From: Calliopum simillimum
Taxonomy: Eukaryota > Arthropoda > Insecta > Diptera > Lauxaniidae
Direction of reading: 5' to 3'
Assembly (NCBI GenBank): GCA_951812925.1
Contig: OX638368.1
Location: 77,048,909-77,112,908, forward strand
DNA: 64,000 nt
Both the position numbers and the translations under genes were made by a program. Below the pieces are notes generated by a model. That model made no database searches, was not told the DNA's origin, and saw only the letters and a program-made list of their open reading frames with translations. Below are positions 32,575 through 45,059 of this stretch, one piece after another. Within the stretch, counting starts at the first letter, position 1, and each line of letters starts with the position of its first letter.

Positions 32575-34515
32575 AAACGCACCAAATCATCAACATGTGC
32601 TCAGCCGGAAATTTTAAAATATACCAAAAAAAAGTTCTTTCGCATGTAACTTTAAAGACCTTGATTTCCTCAAGATATTTAAAGGTTTTTTATTTTTCTT
32701 TTCTTAATAGTTTTTCCACAATTTTTCATTAAAGTTTTCCGGCTGAAAAACATACAACTTGCTATAATATCGTTACGAACAGACATTCGTCCATAAAAAC
32801 ACTTGAGGAAATAACCTTTTAATATCCTCAAGTTTCCTCAAGCTTTCCGATTGTTATTTTACCTTTGGATTTTCCATAATTTTCCCATAAAGGAAAAACA
32901 CTTTCCGGCTGGGCACATAAAGTTTTAACCGTTTATAGTGTTGTTATTATTGCACAGTTTATCATAAAATTACTGAAGTAAGTTACTATACAACATCCTC
33001 AAATTTCCTCAAGTTACCATGCTTTTCTAATTTCCTCAGTTTTCCCCCAATTTTCCACCAAAGTTTTCCGGCTGAAAAATTTTAAATAACGCATAACAAT
33101 ATTTTTGAAAGAAAATTCTTGAGGAAATCAATCTTCCATACACTTAAGTGTTTTGCATTTTCCGAATTTTTCCTCTCTTCTCAAGCTTCCCACAATTTTC
33201 AATCAAAATTTTCCGAGAGGAAAATATTCACGCAATCAAGTTTTTGCAACTATTGCATACTTGTAGGCTAAAATTTTAAAACACTTTATTCCACTAACTT
33301 TATTTGTTAATAGGTATTTTTACAGAAAAACTTAAGAAAATAAGTTTTCCACCTTCTCAAAATAAGTTTTCAATTTTCCCTAAATAACTATATCATGTTC
33401 CACTCTTCGAAGTTCACCCGTAGTTTTTAATCGAATTTTTCTGCCTGAAATTCAGTAAATTTCACATAACTTTGTTATTATTCAATATTTTTCAATGAAA
33501 ACAAAAGCAGACTTTAGTCTTTACTTTCCTTAAGTTTCCTCAAGTTACCACGTTTTTCTACTTCCCTCAGTTTTCCCACAATTTTCCACCAAAGTTTTCC
33601 GGCTGAAAAATCTTAAATCACGCATAACTTTGATTGTGTTAAATAATTTTGAAAGAAAATTCTTGAGGAAATCAATCTTCCATACACTTAAGTGTTTTGC
33701 ATTTTCCGAATATTTCCTCTCTTCTCAGGTTTCCCACAATTTTCAATCAAAATTTTCCGAGAGAAAAATATTCGGACAATCAAGTTTTTGCAACTATTGC
33801 ATACTTGTAGGCTAAAATTTTAAAACAGTTTAATCTACTAACTTTATTTGTTAATAGATATTTTTACAGAAAAACTTAAGAAAATAAGTTTTCCACCTTC
33901 TCAAAATAAGTTTTCAATTTTCCCTAAATAACTATATCATTTTCCACTCTTCGAAGTTCACCCGTAGTTTTTAATCGAGTTTTTCTACCTGAAATTCAGT
34001 AATTTTCTCATAACTTTGTTATTATTCAATATTTTTCAATGAAGACAAAAGCAGACTTTAGTCTCTACTTTCTTTAAATTTCTCAAGTTACCATGCTTTT
34101 CTACTTTTCTCAGTTTTCCCATAATTTTCCACCAAAGTTTTCCGGCTGAAAAATCTTAAATCACGCATAACTTTGATTGTCTTAAATATTTTTGAAAGAA
34201 AATTCTTGAGGAAATCAATCTTCCATACACTTAAGTGTTTTGCATTTTCCGAATTTTTCCTCTCTTCTCAAGTTTCCCACAATTTTCAATCAAAATTTTC
34301 CGAGAGAAAAATATTCGGACAATCATGTTTTTTCAACTATTGCATACTTGTAGGCTAAGATGTTATAACAGTTTTTATTCTTATGTGTTATTATATACAA
34401 TATTTGTTGTTAAATATTTTTTAAGAAAAACTTGAGGAAAATAGTCTTTATTTACTAAAAAATTTTCCGAAAGTTTTCAAAGTTTCCCACAATTTTCATT
34501 TTTTTTCATATATTT
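32575..34515 (+). repeat. Satellite array 1, unit of about 540 bp, forward
   Basis: The mark AAAGTTTTCCGGCTGAAAAA recurs at 33059, 33591 and 34134, giving periods of about 532 and 543 bp. Within each period the pieces TTTTCCGAGAGRAAAATATT and TTTTTCTRCCTGAAATTC occupy equivalent places, so the unit is about three diverged monomers of 150-200 bp. The left edge (32575-33060) has more diverged single monomers. Every monomer contains CTTGAGGAAA or its complement and CATAACTTTG-like text. No coding potential: open frames here repeat with the unit and are not conserved between units. Confidence 0.8.
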
Positions 34516-34713
34516 TGGCTTTTATAAATAAAACTTGATTTTAGTACCGAACAACGCCATCTGAGTGTGACAGAAATAATCATGAAAAATTTTTGCGATA
34601 TTTTTCAGGGCTTCAAATTAGTTTTAGCTTTTATATGAAAATTTTAAAAAACTAGCAGACATTTTTATGGTTGCCGGCTTATTGTTTCAGTAATATATTT
34701 GTAATTTATATAT

Positions 34714-34978
34714 AATTGAAGAGTGGTCGTACCAAAGGGCCTAAGTACCATTTTCAGGCAAAAGTAGTGTCATTGTATGAAACGGGTAACATTTTTTTTG
34801 AAGTTAATAAAATTGTTTTCTGTCTTCACTTAAAATTTACTTGATAGTGTGAAATTCATGTCAATATGTATAAAAAATTATAACAATCAATTATTCGACT
34901 ATAAAGCACATAAAAAGAATGACATTACTTTTGCCTCGAAATGGTACTTAGGCCCTTTGGTACGGCCACTCTTCAATT
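34714..34978. mobile_element. MITE with about 55-bp terminal inverted repeats
   Basis: Ends AATTGAAGAGTGGTCGTACC and, inverted, AATTGAAGAGTGGCCGTACC, continuing through CAAAGGGCCTAAGTACCATT on both sides. 265 bp, AT-rich centre, no coding potential. Target duplication not certain. Confidence 0.75.
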
Positions 34979-35879
34979 TTAGTTCGAAAAACGTTTTTTA
35001 AAAATTGAACACAATTCTTCAGGGTTGCTGTTGTAAATTTTACTTAATCATTCCAAAAAATGTTTGCCCTTATGCTTTTAAATGAACTTATTAAAAATCG
35101 TACATACACATTAAGGTATCAAGTTATTTTCTAAAGTTTTGTTGTAATCCAATTCTTTTTTAATTTATTTGAAATATTGGTCCCCAAAACCCTCAAATAT
35201 ATTTTAAATTAAATTAAAATATTTGAGTATTTTTGATTTGAATATAATTTTTAGCATTGCCACCTAGTTTTTGTTGTATATTGTTCTAAAATCGTTCTTA
35301 AATTATGAGATATGAAAACAACTACCATGCTGACGCATGTGGTCTGTTAAGTTCATAAGAAGTTAGGAGACCAACCTTTTTTTTGAATTTTGGAGAAGAA
35401 TTTTATGGGGGAATTTCTCGTAAGTTAACTGATAACACTGTTCGACACAAAAAAAAACACATGAGATAATCAAAAAAATTCTTAAAGTAGACGTTAAAAA
35501 AAATACCCGTTTCTCGTGGTATTTCCCCAATATTTCCCTGTTTTGGGTGTCATTTTTGTGCCTTTTTAAGAAAAGGGCAAAAATGACCCACAAGTGGGGG
35601 TTAAACAGGGCTAAAATTTTATACAAAAATATTCCCTGCATAAGTTTGCTGAACACATGATACACCTCAGATGTAAGAATCATATAGTTAAATTCATCGA
35701 TTTAACACAAGATTGCGGTATATTTGTTTTTTTCATGTACAGTGAATAAAAAACTTCAAAAATCGATTAAAAAAAATGTGGCATGCTGGAGAAAAACCAC
35801 TAGAAACGGGTATTTTTTTTATCGTTCACTTCAGGAATTTTTTGGATTTTCTAATGTGTTTTAAAAAAAGTTCAAAATT
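34979..35879. repeat. Repeat block including copy of 5960-6260
   Basis: 35440-35880 matches the block inside the Jockey element (ACACATGATACACCTCAGAT and CTTCAAAAATCGATTAAAAA). The 34979-35430 part is AT-rich with one TTGCCACCTAG module at 35253. Confidence 0.5.
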
Positions 35880-36570
35880 GTCGAACAGTGTAACCTGGTT
35901 ATTTTTCAAAATGTTTGAATTATACTTTTGTAATTAAGTTGATTATTCCGGTTCCAAAAACGCTCAGATGAACATTTTTAAAATTGAACGTAAGCTGGTA
36001 GATTCGCCATTGATTTTTTTCATGTCTTAAATTATACTAAAAAAAAAGGTTTTCGTCCTTAATCGTTTACTTACCGTTTCAAAAATTCATCATATAGTTG
36101 TAGGGCAGCCACTTGGTTATTTTAAAAAATTTTTCTTACCATAACTACTTTTACGAAAGTCAAATTTTTGGTCTAGAAATTTAAATTAAATTCTTTACAG
36201 ACTTCAAAATATTTTCAGAATTCCCACTTGGTTATTTTTCAAAATGTTGTTTAAATCACATTTGTTGATACCATATAAAAATGTTTGGTTTGAAAAACGC
36301 TTGGATAGACTTTTTGAGCAGTGTACATAAAATTTCAGGGCTGCCTCCTAAATTTTTTAGTTTTTCTTTAGCCATATCTAAACGGTAAAAAAGTTGCCTT
36401 ATAACGTTTAAATACCTAAATTTTTTAAGAATTTAACAAACATTTTTAATGTTGCCACTTAGGTATTTGCAAAACTTTTGTGCAAATCATACTTTTCTCA
36501 GCTAAATTAAATATTCTGGTTCTCAAAACGTTCAGAAAGTCTTTTTTTTTTAAATTAAACATAAACAATC
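35880..36570 (+). repeat. Degenerate tandem modules of about 115 bp
   Basis: Variants of GCCACTTGGTTATTTTTCAAA occur near 35888, 36108, 36222, 36340, 36452 and 36572, spaced about 112-120 bp (the first gap is about double). The same module with the same spacing is found in the inner arms of hairpin A (24842, 24962, 25083). Confidence 0.6.
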
Positions 36571-38933
36571 ATGTTGGCCACTTAATTTTTTTTTAATACG
36601 TCTTAAAACGTTTACACGGGTATTCCTGATATTTACGTGTATTTTGGTCGCATTATTGTTAATAACGCTCATTGCGTTACCCGATTTCGCTTATTTTTCA
36701 TTACTTTAAAATAATTTTCGCAGACATACACCCATCAAGTTAGATACACGGGCAAGTCTGCATCGATTCAGGAGGTGACATACATACATACATGATTCCT
36801 TCTCAAAATGAATATTCCCTGGTTGTAGAGTATCATTAAGCTTTATTATTTGCTTTCTTTGCCTGTTTGATCATATGATAGAAATATATTTTACCATAAG
36901 TAGCTTTTCAATTGTAAGCCCAAATGGTTTTAGGGCAGAATTAAAAATAAAACTAAATATAGAAAAACTAAGCTCAATAAATATGTTGTAAATATAAATT
37001 TACTGTGTAATTGAAAGATTTTAAGCATCTTGGTTTTTTGCAGTATTATCAATATACACATATATACATACATCCGAAAATCAGTTAAGTCATTGAAATT
37101 TAATAATGAAAGCAATTATCAATATGCATTGACTTCTTTTATAATAAGTGAAAGTTAACAAAAACAAAATTATTATTAAAATAGCAATAAGTATTATAAA
37201 ATATGAATAAAAAGTTATAATTCAATCATAAAAAAATAGTTTCAAGCATTAAAAGCTCTGTATTTAAACAATTATGGACACTTAAAATTAATTAAATTGA
37301 ATGCACAAAATGCTATGAAATGTTCTATCTTTCTGTAAGTCTATATTTTTATTAAGCGGTTCTAGAGTTCCGCATATTCTCATGTCATTTCGTTTGTCCC
37401 AACAATTTTCAACACCTAATGTTCGACAAAACGATATATAATGATTAGTTGTATATTCTATAGCCCCCACTAATTCAAATCGTCTATTTTGAATATTTAA
37501 ATTAGTTGGAAAGCTTGTTAGGGGGAATGAGTAATTTTTAAATTGATTTTCCACATCTATAAATATGTATTCTCCAACTAATACCTTTTTATAACATGAA
37601 TGATTTTTACAGTTTTTACAAAATAGTTTGTCTTTTGTTAATGTATTACATATAATATTTAAAAAGTTGTGAACTAAAATTAAAAAAAATTGTAAAAGTT
37701 GTAAAGTAGTTTTGTAAATTATTTGATTCTCCAGTGTAAGTATGTGACTTATATTGCATACATAATTTTTTTAAATACAATAAAATCTATCTAAAACATG
37801 CATACATATATGAATCGGCAAATGTTAAAAAGTCGGAAGTCAATAAAAAGCAAAAGTAATGTCATAATATTAAATGGCTGATATTTTGCAAGATAACAAT
37901 AAAATTTATCTCTATTTTAATCAAAGGTGAACTTGATGGTGTGGAATTGACGAAGTAAACATAATAAAGCCTCGTTTTGTGACGTCCTCAAGGGCAGCTC
38001 CCGACTTTTATGATTTTTTTTTTTTTGAAAAATGTTGTTTCCTTATTTTATCAAAAATTAGAAACGTTTTGTAGCTGTACTTTGCAATGTTGTGTCCGAA
38101 CCTGCCATCAAAATTGATGTGTCTCGTATGGTTTTGAGATATTTTCTCTTCTTATACGATCTATCACTTTTTTTTTTTCTTTCTCGTCGTTTTCAAGATA
38201 TCGATCATTTTCGGTTTTTGGACCAAAAAAAAACATGGTTCCACTTAGCTACTAATATCTCAAGAACCAATATCTATGTTTAAACGTTCTATAAATTAAA
38301 TTAACGGTAATTTAATTACCTAAAAATAATATTCACATCACTGTTTGGTTGGTTTGTTAGTTTTGGTGAAATAAATTGATTTCTAAATTTTTTTTTTTTT
38401 TGGAAAAAATTAATCATCTGAAAATTATTATTTTTTTTTTTTATTTATCATAAATTTTTATAGGTGTTATATAGGGTGTACCGCATAAGGTTACGAAGCA
38501 TCTAGGAGGCGATAAAGAAAGCCTGGACCAACAAAAAATTGCACCTGAGGGTAGTCTAAACTGTCCCCTGAGTAATTATAGGGTTAAAACTGATTTCCTG
38601 ACTCGTTTTAGAAAAACAATTTTACTGCGTCAACCAATCGTTTTAGACAAAAAATTTTTTTTTAATAAACATTTAGCTTATTATATGAGCTTTTTAAGGG
38701 TGTTTTTGGTTTATACAGTTCAAAAGGATTTCGTAAAGTTCTGGACCTTTTCAGTTAATATTATATCTTTTTTTTCCTAATTTTTGAATTTGGCGGCTAT
38801 TTTGGTATGAAAAAGGTCCTATTAACATACCCTTTTATAATTTTTGTTTTTGAATTTTTGTAAAATTTTCTTTAACTCGATAATACATTTGCCATACCAA
38901 CTTTTTAATTTGAGGTCGGAAAAAATACTTTTC
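36571..38933. repeat. Tandem duplication, copy 1 (2,363 bp)
   Basis: Begins ATGTTGGCCACTTAATTTTT and ends GGTCGGAAAAAATACTTTTC; the whole stretch is repeated directly after it at 38934-47261, where it is interrupted by the gypsy element. The copies differ at only a few positions by eye (for example an ATGTTGTTTCC/ATGTTTCC length change and AAGCCTCG/AAGTCTCG). The junction shows 2 bp of microhomology (TC). Confidence 0.9.
37288..37673 (-). CDS. Terminal exon encoding USP-like (peptidase C19) C-terminal segment
   Basis: Minus strand; an acceptor TTTTAATTTTAG|TTCACAAC precedes an open stretch to TAA at 37288. It encodes FCKNCKNHSC (a Cys-x2-Cys pair), GEYIFIDVENQ, FPLTSFPTNL, then RFELVGAIEYTTNHYISFCR with a C19-type His box (NHYISF), and WDKRND. 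In USP enzymes the order is zinc-binding Cys pairs, 'FPxxL', 'Y/F-L-xG-xI-xH...HY', then W and D, which fits. The catalytic Cys box would lie in upstream exons that I cannot see. About 128 codons in the exon. It may be host-derived or carried by an unknown element. Confidence 0.5.
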
Positions 38934-39418
38934 ATGTTGGCCACTTAATTTTTTTTTAATACGTCTTAAAACGTTTACACGGGTATTCCTGATATTTACG
39001 TGTATTTTGGTCGCATTATTGTTAATAACGCTCATTGCGTTACACGATTTCGCTTATTTTTCATTACTTTAAAATAATTTTCGCAGACATACACCCATCA
39101 AGTTAGATACACGGGCAAGTCTGCATCGATTCAGGAGGTGACATACATACATACATGATTCCTTCTCAAAATGAATATTCCCTGGTTGTAGAGTATCATT
39201 AAGCTTTATTATTTGCTTTCTTTGCCTGTTTGATCATATGATAGAAATATATTTTACCATAAGTAGCTTTTCAATTGTAAGCCCAAATGGTTTTAGGGCA
39301 GAATTAAAAATAAAACTAAATATAGAAAAACTAAGCTCAATAAATATGTTGTAAATATAAATTTACTGTGTAATTGAAAGATTTTAAGCATCTTGGTTTT
39401 TTGCAGTATTATCAATAT

Positions 39419-39742
39419 TGTCACATAGTCACGTTCATAACTATACCTAAACATTCCAATCTACTATCCATTACCCTATTCATTGTCATTATCATTATTA
39501 CTATCACTATTATTATCACTACTATTATTATTATCACTTTCATTATCATTACTATTATTTTTATCACTATCAATATAAATATTATTATTTTAATGTAACT
39601 TCTACTTTGCTTAAAAATACTTTGCGTTTACTTTGTTTGTAAAAATAATTTTTGTAAAAGTAAGATTTTGAAAATACTTCAAATAAATTTTATAGTTTTT
39701 AGTTTTAATAAAGATTTTTAACTGAAAACACGACTTTTCACT
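39419..39742 (+). repeat. 5' LTR of the gypsy element
   Basis: Begins TGTCACATAGTCACG and ends CGACTTTTCACT. Contains a microsatellite-like (ATTATC/ACTATT) tract and AATAAA near 39707. An open frame across the tract is not a gene. Confidence 0.9.
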
Positions 39743-40457
39743 GGCGCAGTCGGCAAACTTTTTTTTCTGGTGTACTAAGAAAATTACATCAGCCAATAAA
39801 AATTTTTAAATTTTAATTAAAGAAAATTAAAATGAAAGAATTAAAAATCATTAATTTCAATTTGTGAAGAAGCAAATTTTAAAACAAATTGGTGAATTTT
39901 CGTTCTGCTAAGAATTCACAAGAAAACGGAACCAAGGTCATCATTGTTAAATCAAGGTCATCATTTTTAAATCAAGGCGGTGCAAAAGGATTCAGTTTGT
40001 ACAATTTACACATAAAGATCCGTGGTACACTACATCCATTATTTGCTGCCTAATCTTCATTTGGACCAGATTTTGTATCAAGCCAAGCCAAAGCAAAAAA
40101 ATTTGTGTTTATCTGCTACCAAGACGTCGCTTGGACCAAATTTTGCATCAATCATCACAAAAATAGAAACATTCATCAACATTTGAATAAAGAATCAGCT
40201 ACATCAAATAAAAGGATGGACCAACAATAGACATCAACATCACATGGTATTCATGCGTAAGAATAGTATTTTAAGATATTTTAGAATACGTGATAAAAGT
40301 ATTAAAAATTGAGTATTAAAATATAGTGTGTTAAAAGTGTTAAAAAATAAGAAGTGTAAAAAAAATACTTTCCTGAAAATTTTCAAAAACATTAAAAACG
40401 TTTAATATTGAGTTTTGTTAAATAGTAAAAAAAAAAAAAAAAACAAAATACAAAAAA

Positions 40458-41522
40458 ATGGATAACAACACAGTCCAACAAATGAACCTAATGATCACGT
40501 GTATAGGTCACATAAAAGACTTCGACGGGACGGATTCAAATTTATTACCAGATTTTATTAAGCAAATTGAAAATATTTTACCAGCTTTTAATAACTTTGA
40601 TAAGACATTGAAACTTATTCTTTTAGATTATATAAAAAATAAATGCGTTGGAAAGTGTAGAGAAGCTTTGCATCGTGAACATAGTACAGAAACTTGGGAA
40701 CAGGTAAAAGATACTCTAAAGAAGAATTTTGGTGAAAAAGAAACTGTTGTAGAACTTATGGACAAATTAAAGACAGTTACACTTAACGGTACCATAGAAA
40801 ATTTTTTCTATATAATTCAAAAATTTGCTAATAGAATAATAAATAGACTAATGACACATAATGAAGATCTTTACTCAATTGAAGACATAAATAGAATTTC
40901 ATTAAAAGTTTTCAAAGATCATTTACCAGAACCAACTAAGACAATGATAATAACGAGAAATCCTCATAGTTTGACAGAAGCTTTTAAAATCATATCTGAA
41001 GCTAGACATCAGGGGTACACTCAATATGGTCCTCCCCAACATAAACCAACAGGTAATCAATTCTCACGCCTCAATTTTAGCGACAATTGTAACAATTATT
41101 ATGGAAATAAAAAACCAAATTATAACTCTAACAAGCAAAACCAAAATGGTAATAATTATTTCAGAAATCAAAATGATCAGTATAGTAGTCAGCAACAAGT
41201 GAAAACTTATGATAGGCAACAACACTATGATTGCAACAACACCAGTTATAATAGACCACAAACTTATGGTAACAACAACACTAATTATAATAGATCACAA
41301 TATTATGATAACAACAACACTCGTTACAATAGACCACAAAACTCTTACTACAATCAAAATGAAAACGTTTCTCAAAATACACGTCATACTTACAATAATC
41401 AAAATTTAGGAAATGCAAATAGAAGCACACAATCCAAAAGATCAAATGAACATGAACCAATGGACGTTAATAATACACAATCGGATTTTTTAGAACAAGC
41501 CCCAAGAAACTTCCTTACATAA
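40458..41522 (+). CDS. gypsy gag
   Basis: 354 codons from ATG 40458. Residues 1-200 have the fold-like pattern of retrotransposon Gag capsid (IKDFDGTDSNLLPDFIKQIE, then YIKNKCVGKCREAL and TWEQVKDTLKKNFG). Residues about 205-330 are an Asn/Tyr/Gln-rich region with repeats of the form YDNNNT-YNRPQ. No CCHC zinc knuckle is present, so RNA packaging must rely on something else, perhaps the Asn-rich tail. The end overlaps the pol frame, and a slippery heptamer lies 30 nt before the stop. The only upstream ORF start competitors are short. Frame intact. Confidence 0.9.
   Translation: MDNNTVQQMNLMITCIGHIKDFDGTDSNLLPDFIKQIENILPAFNNFDKTLKLILLDYIKNKCVGKCREALHREHSTETWEQVKDTLKKNFGEKETVVELMDKLKTVTLNGTIENFFYIIQKFANRIINRLMTHNEDLYSIEDINRISLKVFKDHLPEPTKTMIITRNPHSLTEAFKIISEARHQGYTQYGPPQHKPTGNQFSRLNFSDNCNNYYGNKKPNYNSNKQNQNGNNYFRNQNDQYSSQQQVKTYDRQQHYDCNNTSYNRPQTYGNNNTNYNRSQYYDNNNTRYNRPQNSYYNQNENVSQNTRHTYNNQNLGNANRSTQSKRSNEHEPMDVNNTQSDFLEQAPRNFLT
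41486..41492 (+). promoter_or_regulatory. Probable -1 ribosomal frameshift site
   Basis: In the gag frame the bases read GAT TTT TTA, giving the heptamer T TTT TTA, a canonical X-XXY-YYZ slippery site. Pol is in the -1 frame, which is open from 41474, so slippage here would fuse gag to protease. I did not identify a downstream pseudoknot. Confidence 0.7.
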
Positions 41523-44500
41523 AATTAAGACGAGGTAACGATTCATTTTATTTAGTTATTGATACAGGCGCAGAATTTAGCATTATAAAACCAGGCGTTT
41601 GTGATCCTAAATGGAGAATAAAAGTTAACGCAGAAGTTAAAGCGTTTGGTAATATTTACAAAAGCAATTACGTCTATAGATTCCCACTATTTAAGGAATT
41701 CGGTTCATTTAATCCCCATAAAAATTGTGAATTTTTGGAATTCAATTTTCATCAAAAATTTGACGGCCTTATTGGTAACAACATCCTTGATGATATCAAA
41801 TGCACTATTGATTACCCAAATAGAAAATTAATTACAACAAATGCAGAAGTACCTTTTTTCATTTGCAAGGAAGAAGAAGAGTATTATGAACAATTGCATA
41901 GTGAAAAAAATTTCGAAATCTTAAATTGTGAAACTAAAGAAATTAAAAATGACAATAGTAATTTAAATAATTTTGAAAAAAGTCAGTTATTAAAAATACA
42001 AAAGAAACATGCAATTGTATTTTATAATGAAGATAGCAATCTTACATTTACTAATGATATTAAACATAAAATAAAAACTAAAAATGATATTCCAATATAT
42101 AGCAAATCTTATAGATACCCAGAAATACATAAAGCAGAAGTTAATAAGCAAATCGATGAAATGCTAAAGCAAAACATTATTAGAGAGTCTCATAGTCCTT
42201 ACAATAGTCCAATATGGATAGTTCCTAAGAAAGCAGATAATACAGGTAAGCAGAAATGGAGAGTTGTAGTCGATTATAGAAAATTAAACGAAAATACTGT
42301 AGAAGACAGATTCCCTATCCCCAATATAGAAGACATATTTGATAAGCTCGGAAAATGCCAATATTTCACAACGTTAGACTTAGCCAAAGGGTTTCACCAA
42401 ATTGAAATGGACCCAGATGATGTTTCTAAAACAGAGTTTTCGACAACACATGGACATTATGAGTTTCTGCGAATGCCATTTGGTCTAAAGAATGCCCCGG
42501 CAACCTTCCAGAGGCTCATGAATAGCGTACTAAAAGAATACATTGGAAAAATTTGTTTAGTGTATCTAGACGATATTATTATATTTTCAACAAGTATCGA
42601 AGAGCATCTTGATTCTCTTGATAAAATTTTTAAATGTCTTAATCGTGCAAATTTAAAAGTACAATTTCAAAAATGTAAGTTCATGGCTAAAGAAACAGAA
42701 TTCTTAGGTCATATAGTTACAGCAGACGGTATAAAAACAAACCCTAACAAAGTAGAAACTATAAAAAAAATTCCTTTGCCTAAAAATCAAAAAGAAATTA
42801 AATCATTCTTAGGTATCACGGGGTACTACAGACGATTTATTAAAGATTATTCGAAGATAGCGTACCATCTTATAAAATATCTAAAGAAGGATATTAAAGT
42901 AAATATAAAGGATAAAGATTTTATAGAAGCGTTTCAAAAATTAAAAACACTACTCCAAAGTGATCCTATACTCACCCATCCTGATTTTACAAAACAATTT
43001 GTTTTAATTACCGACGCTAGCAATTTTGCATTAGGAGCGGTTTTAATGCAAAATAACAAAACCATTGCGTATGCAAGTAGAACTTTAAACCAACATGAAA
43101 AGCATTATTCTACCATAGAAAAAGAATTATTAGCAATAGTGTGGGCTGCGAAGTATTTTAGGCCATACTTATTCGGTCGCAAATTTATTATAAAAACAGA
43201 TCACAGACCGCTTGTCTGGCTAAATAATTTAAAAGAACCCAATAGTAAACTACAGCGATGGAAGATTAAACTTAATGAATTTGACTTCGATATTATTCAT
43301 ATTAAAGGTAATGAAAACGTTGTTGCAGATGGACTTAGCAGAATAAATTTTGATGCAATAAACGAAAATACTCAAAATTCCAATACTTGCGAAAATAAAA
43401 GACAAAATCAATTGACAGACGGACTTAGCAGAATAAGCCCAGTCACGATAAATGAAACTATTCAAGAAATAAACATGAACGAACACATTGAAGTTCCAAT
43501 GTCAACAGGAACCATTCATAGTGCAGAAAGCGATAGCACAAATTTTATAAAAATATCAGAAAAACCACTTAACTTATTCAAAACACAAATAATAGTTGAT
43601 TATTCACAGAATACATCAAATAAAAAGTCGGTACTATATAAAAACACAATAAGACATACAATTTTAATAAAACCAGAAAATAATCTTTTGCAAATCATGC
43701 AGGACACTCTTCCTTCTAAAGGACTAATTGCTATTTTTATTCCTAACTTAGAATTGTTTTTGAAATTTCAAAACCTTTATATTAAATACTTTGCACAAAA
43801 TAAAAATTTGAAAATATTAAAATCCAATTTATTTATAGAAGACGTAACAGACAAAGAAGTTTTGCTACAGAAAATAGAAGAAAGCCATCTTAAAAATAAT
43901 CATAGAGGCATAAATGAGACATTCAAAGAATTGAAAACGTCTATCTATTATCCAAACTTACAAGAGCAAGTACATAAATTCATAAATAATTGCGAAATTT
44001 GCAATTTAGCTAAATTTGACCGAAATCCAATGCAACATAAGCTTAATTTAACAGAAACTCCTAAAAGACATAATGAAATAGTTCATATTGACATTTGGTA
44101 TCCGTTACGAAACACAATGTATCTAACAACTATAGATAAACTAACTAAATATGCCACAGTGTATTGTTTAGATGATAGAACTTGGATTTCTATAATTAAA
44201 GCAATAAAACAAAGAATACAGTACTTAGGGAAACCCGAAAAAATTGTAACTGACAATGAGCTAGATACAAAAACAATTAGAGAATTTTTTAAGGATAACA
44301 ATATAGAAGTTCATTATACGACCCCTTATAACAAAACTGGCAACGCAGACGTTGAACGCTTACACCAAACCTTGAACGAACACTTACGAATCTTTCATGC
44401 AGACCAAAATAATACTGATAGCTTAGACGAAAAAATATATTAAGCCATAATGTTTTATAATGCGACAATTCATTCAACTACTGAAAAAAGACCAATAGAT

Positions 44501-44782
44501 TTCATAAATAATGTAATCACAAAATAAGAGATAGATCAATTTTCAAATAAAATGCTGGAAAATAAAACTAAGAAAATTAACACGTTCAATGATAAAGTAA
44601 ACGATGATAACAAACTACTTACCGACAACTTTGTAAAAAATTACCGCGTTAGCAAATCGCAACCAAAATACAAAAAACTTACAAATTATACTACGGACAA
44701 AAATTACATTGTATCAAATACCAATAACAAAGCAAAAAGATATTACAAGACTCAAGTTAAAAGAAAGTATAAATACCAATAA
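41493..44782 (+). pseudogene. gypsy pol (PR-RT-RNase H-integrase) with two in-frame stops
   Basis: In the -1 frame: protease with active site VIDTGAEFS (Asp at 41561); RT with FTTLDLAKGFHQIEM, FGLKNAPATFQRLMN and YLDDI (42563-42574); RNase H with LITDASNFALGAVL and TIEKELLAIVWAAK; an HHCC zinc finger near 43890-44010; and the integrase core with Asp in IVHIDIW, Asp in IVTDNE and Glu in DVERLHQTL. TAA stops at 44441-44443 (after LDEKIY) and 44525-44527 (after NVITK) break the integrase just past the catalytic Glu. The frame otherwise continues to TAA 44780-44782 with a basic tail. No other damage seen. Confidence 0.9.
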
Positions 44783-45059
44783 AATAAACTTCTTTACTTT
44801 CAAGATTAAAAATGGATTCTTCAAAAGTTTTACATATTTTACTCATACGAAATAACAAAGTATTAAAAATAAATAAGGAAAGTATTTTTGAATAAGCTAA
44901 TTATGTAATGAAAACATTTTAAAAATTATTAAAATAAAACTAAAAAAAGCAATTCAAGAACTAGGATACAATATTGTAAATAAAAAATTCCTAAAATGCA
45001 TGTAAAAATTAAAAGATTTCAGCAGATTTGCAGGGACTGCAAATATCTTAGGGTGGAGG

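Noticed and set aside
33630..34358. Repeated 61-codon frames starting MIVLN
   Set aside because: They recur because the satellite unit recurs; codons are not conserved between units and the frames break in most of them.
39374..39598. Ile/Thr-rich frame
   Set aside because: Translation of the ATTATC microsatellite-like tract of the gypsy LTR.
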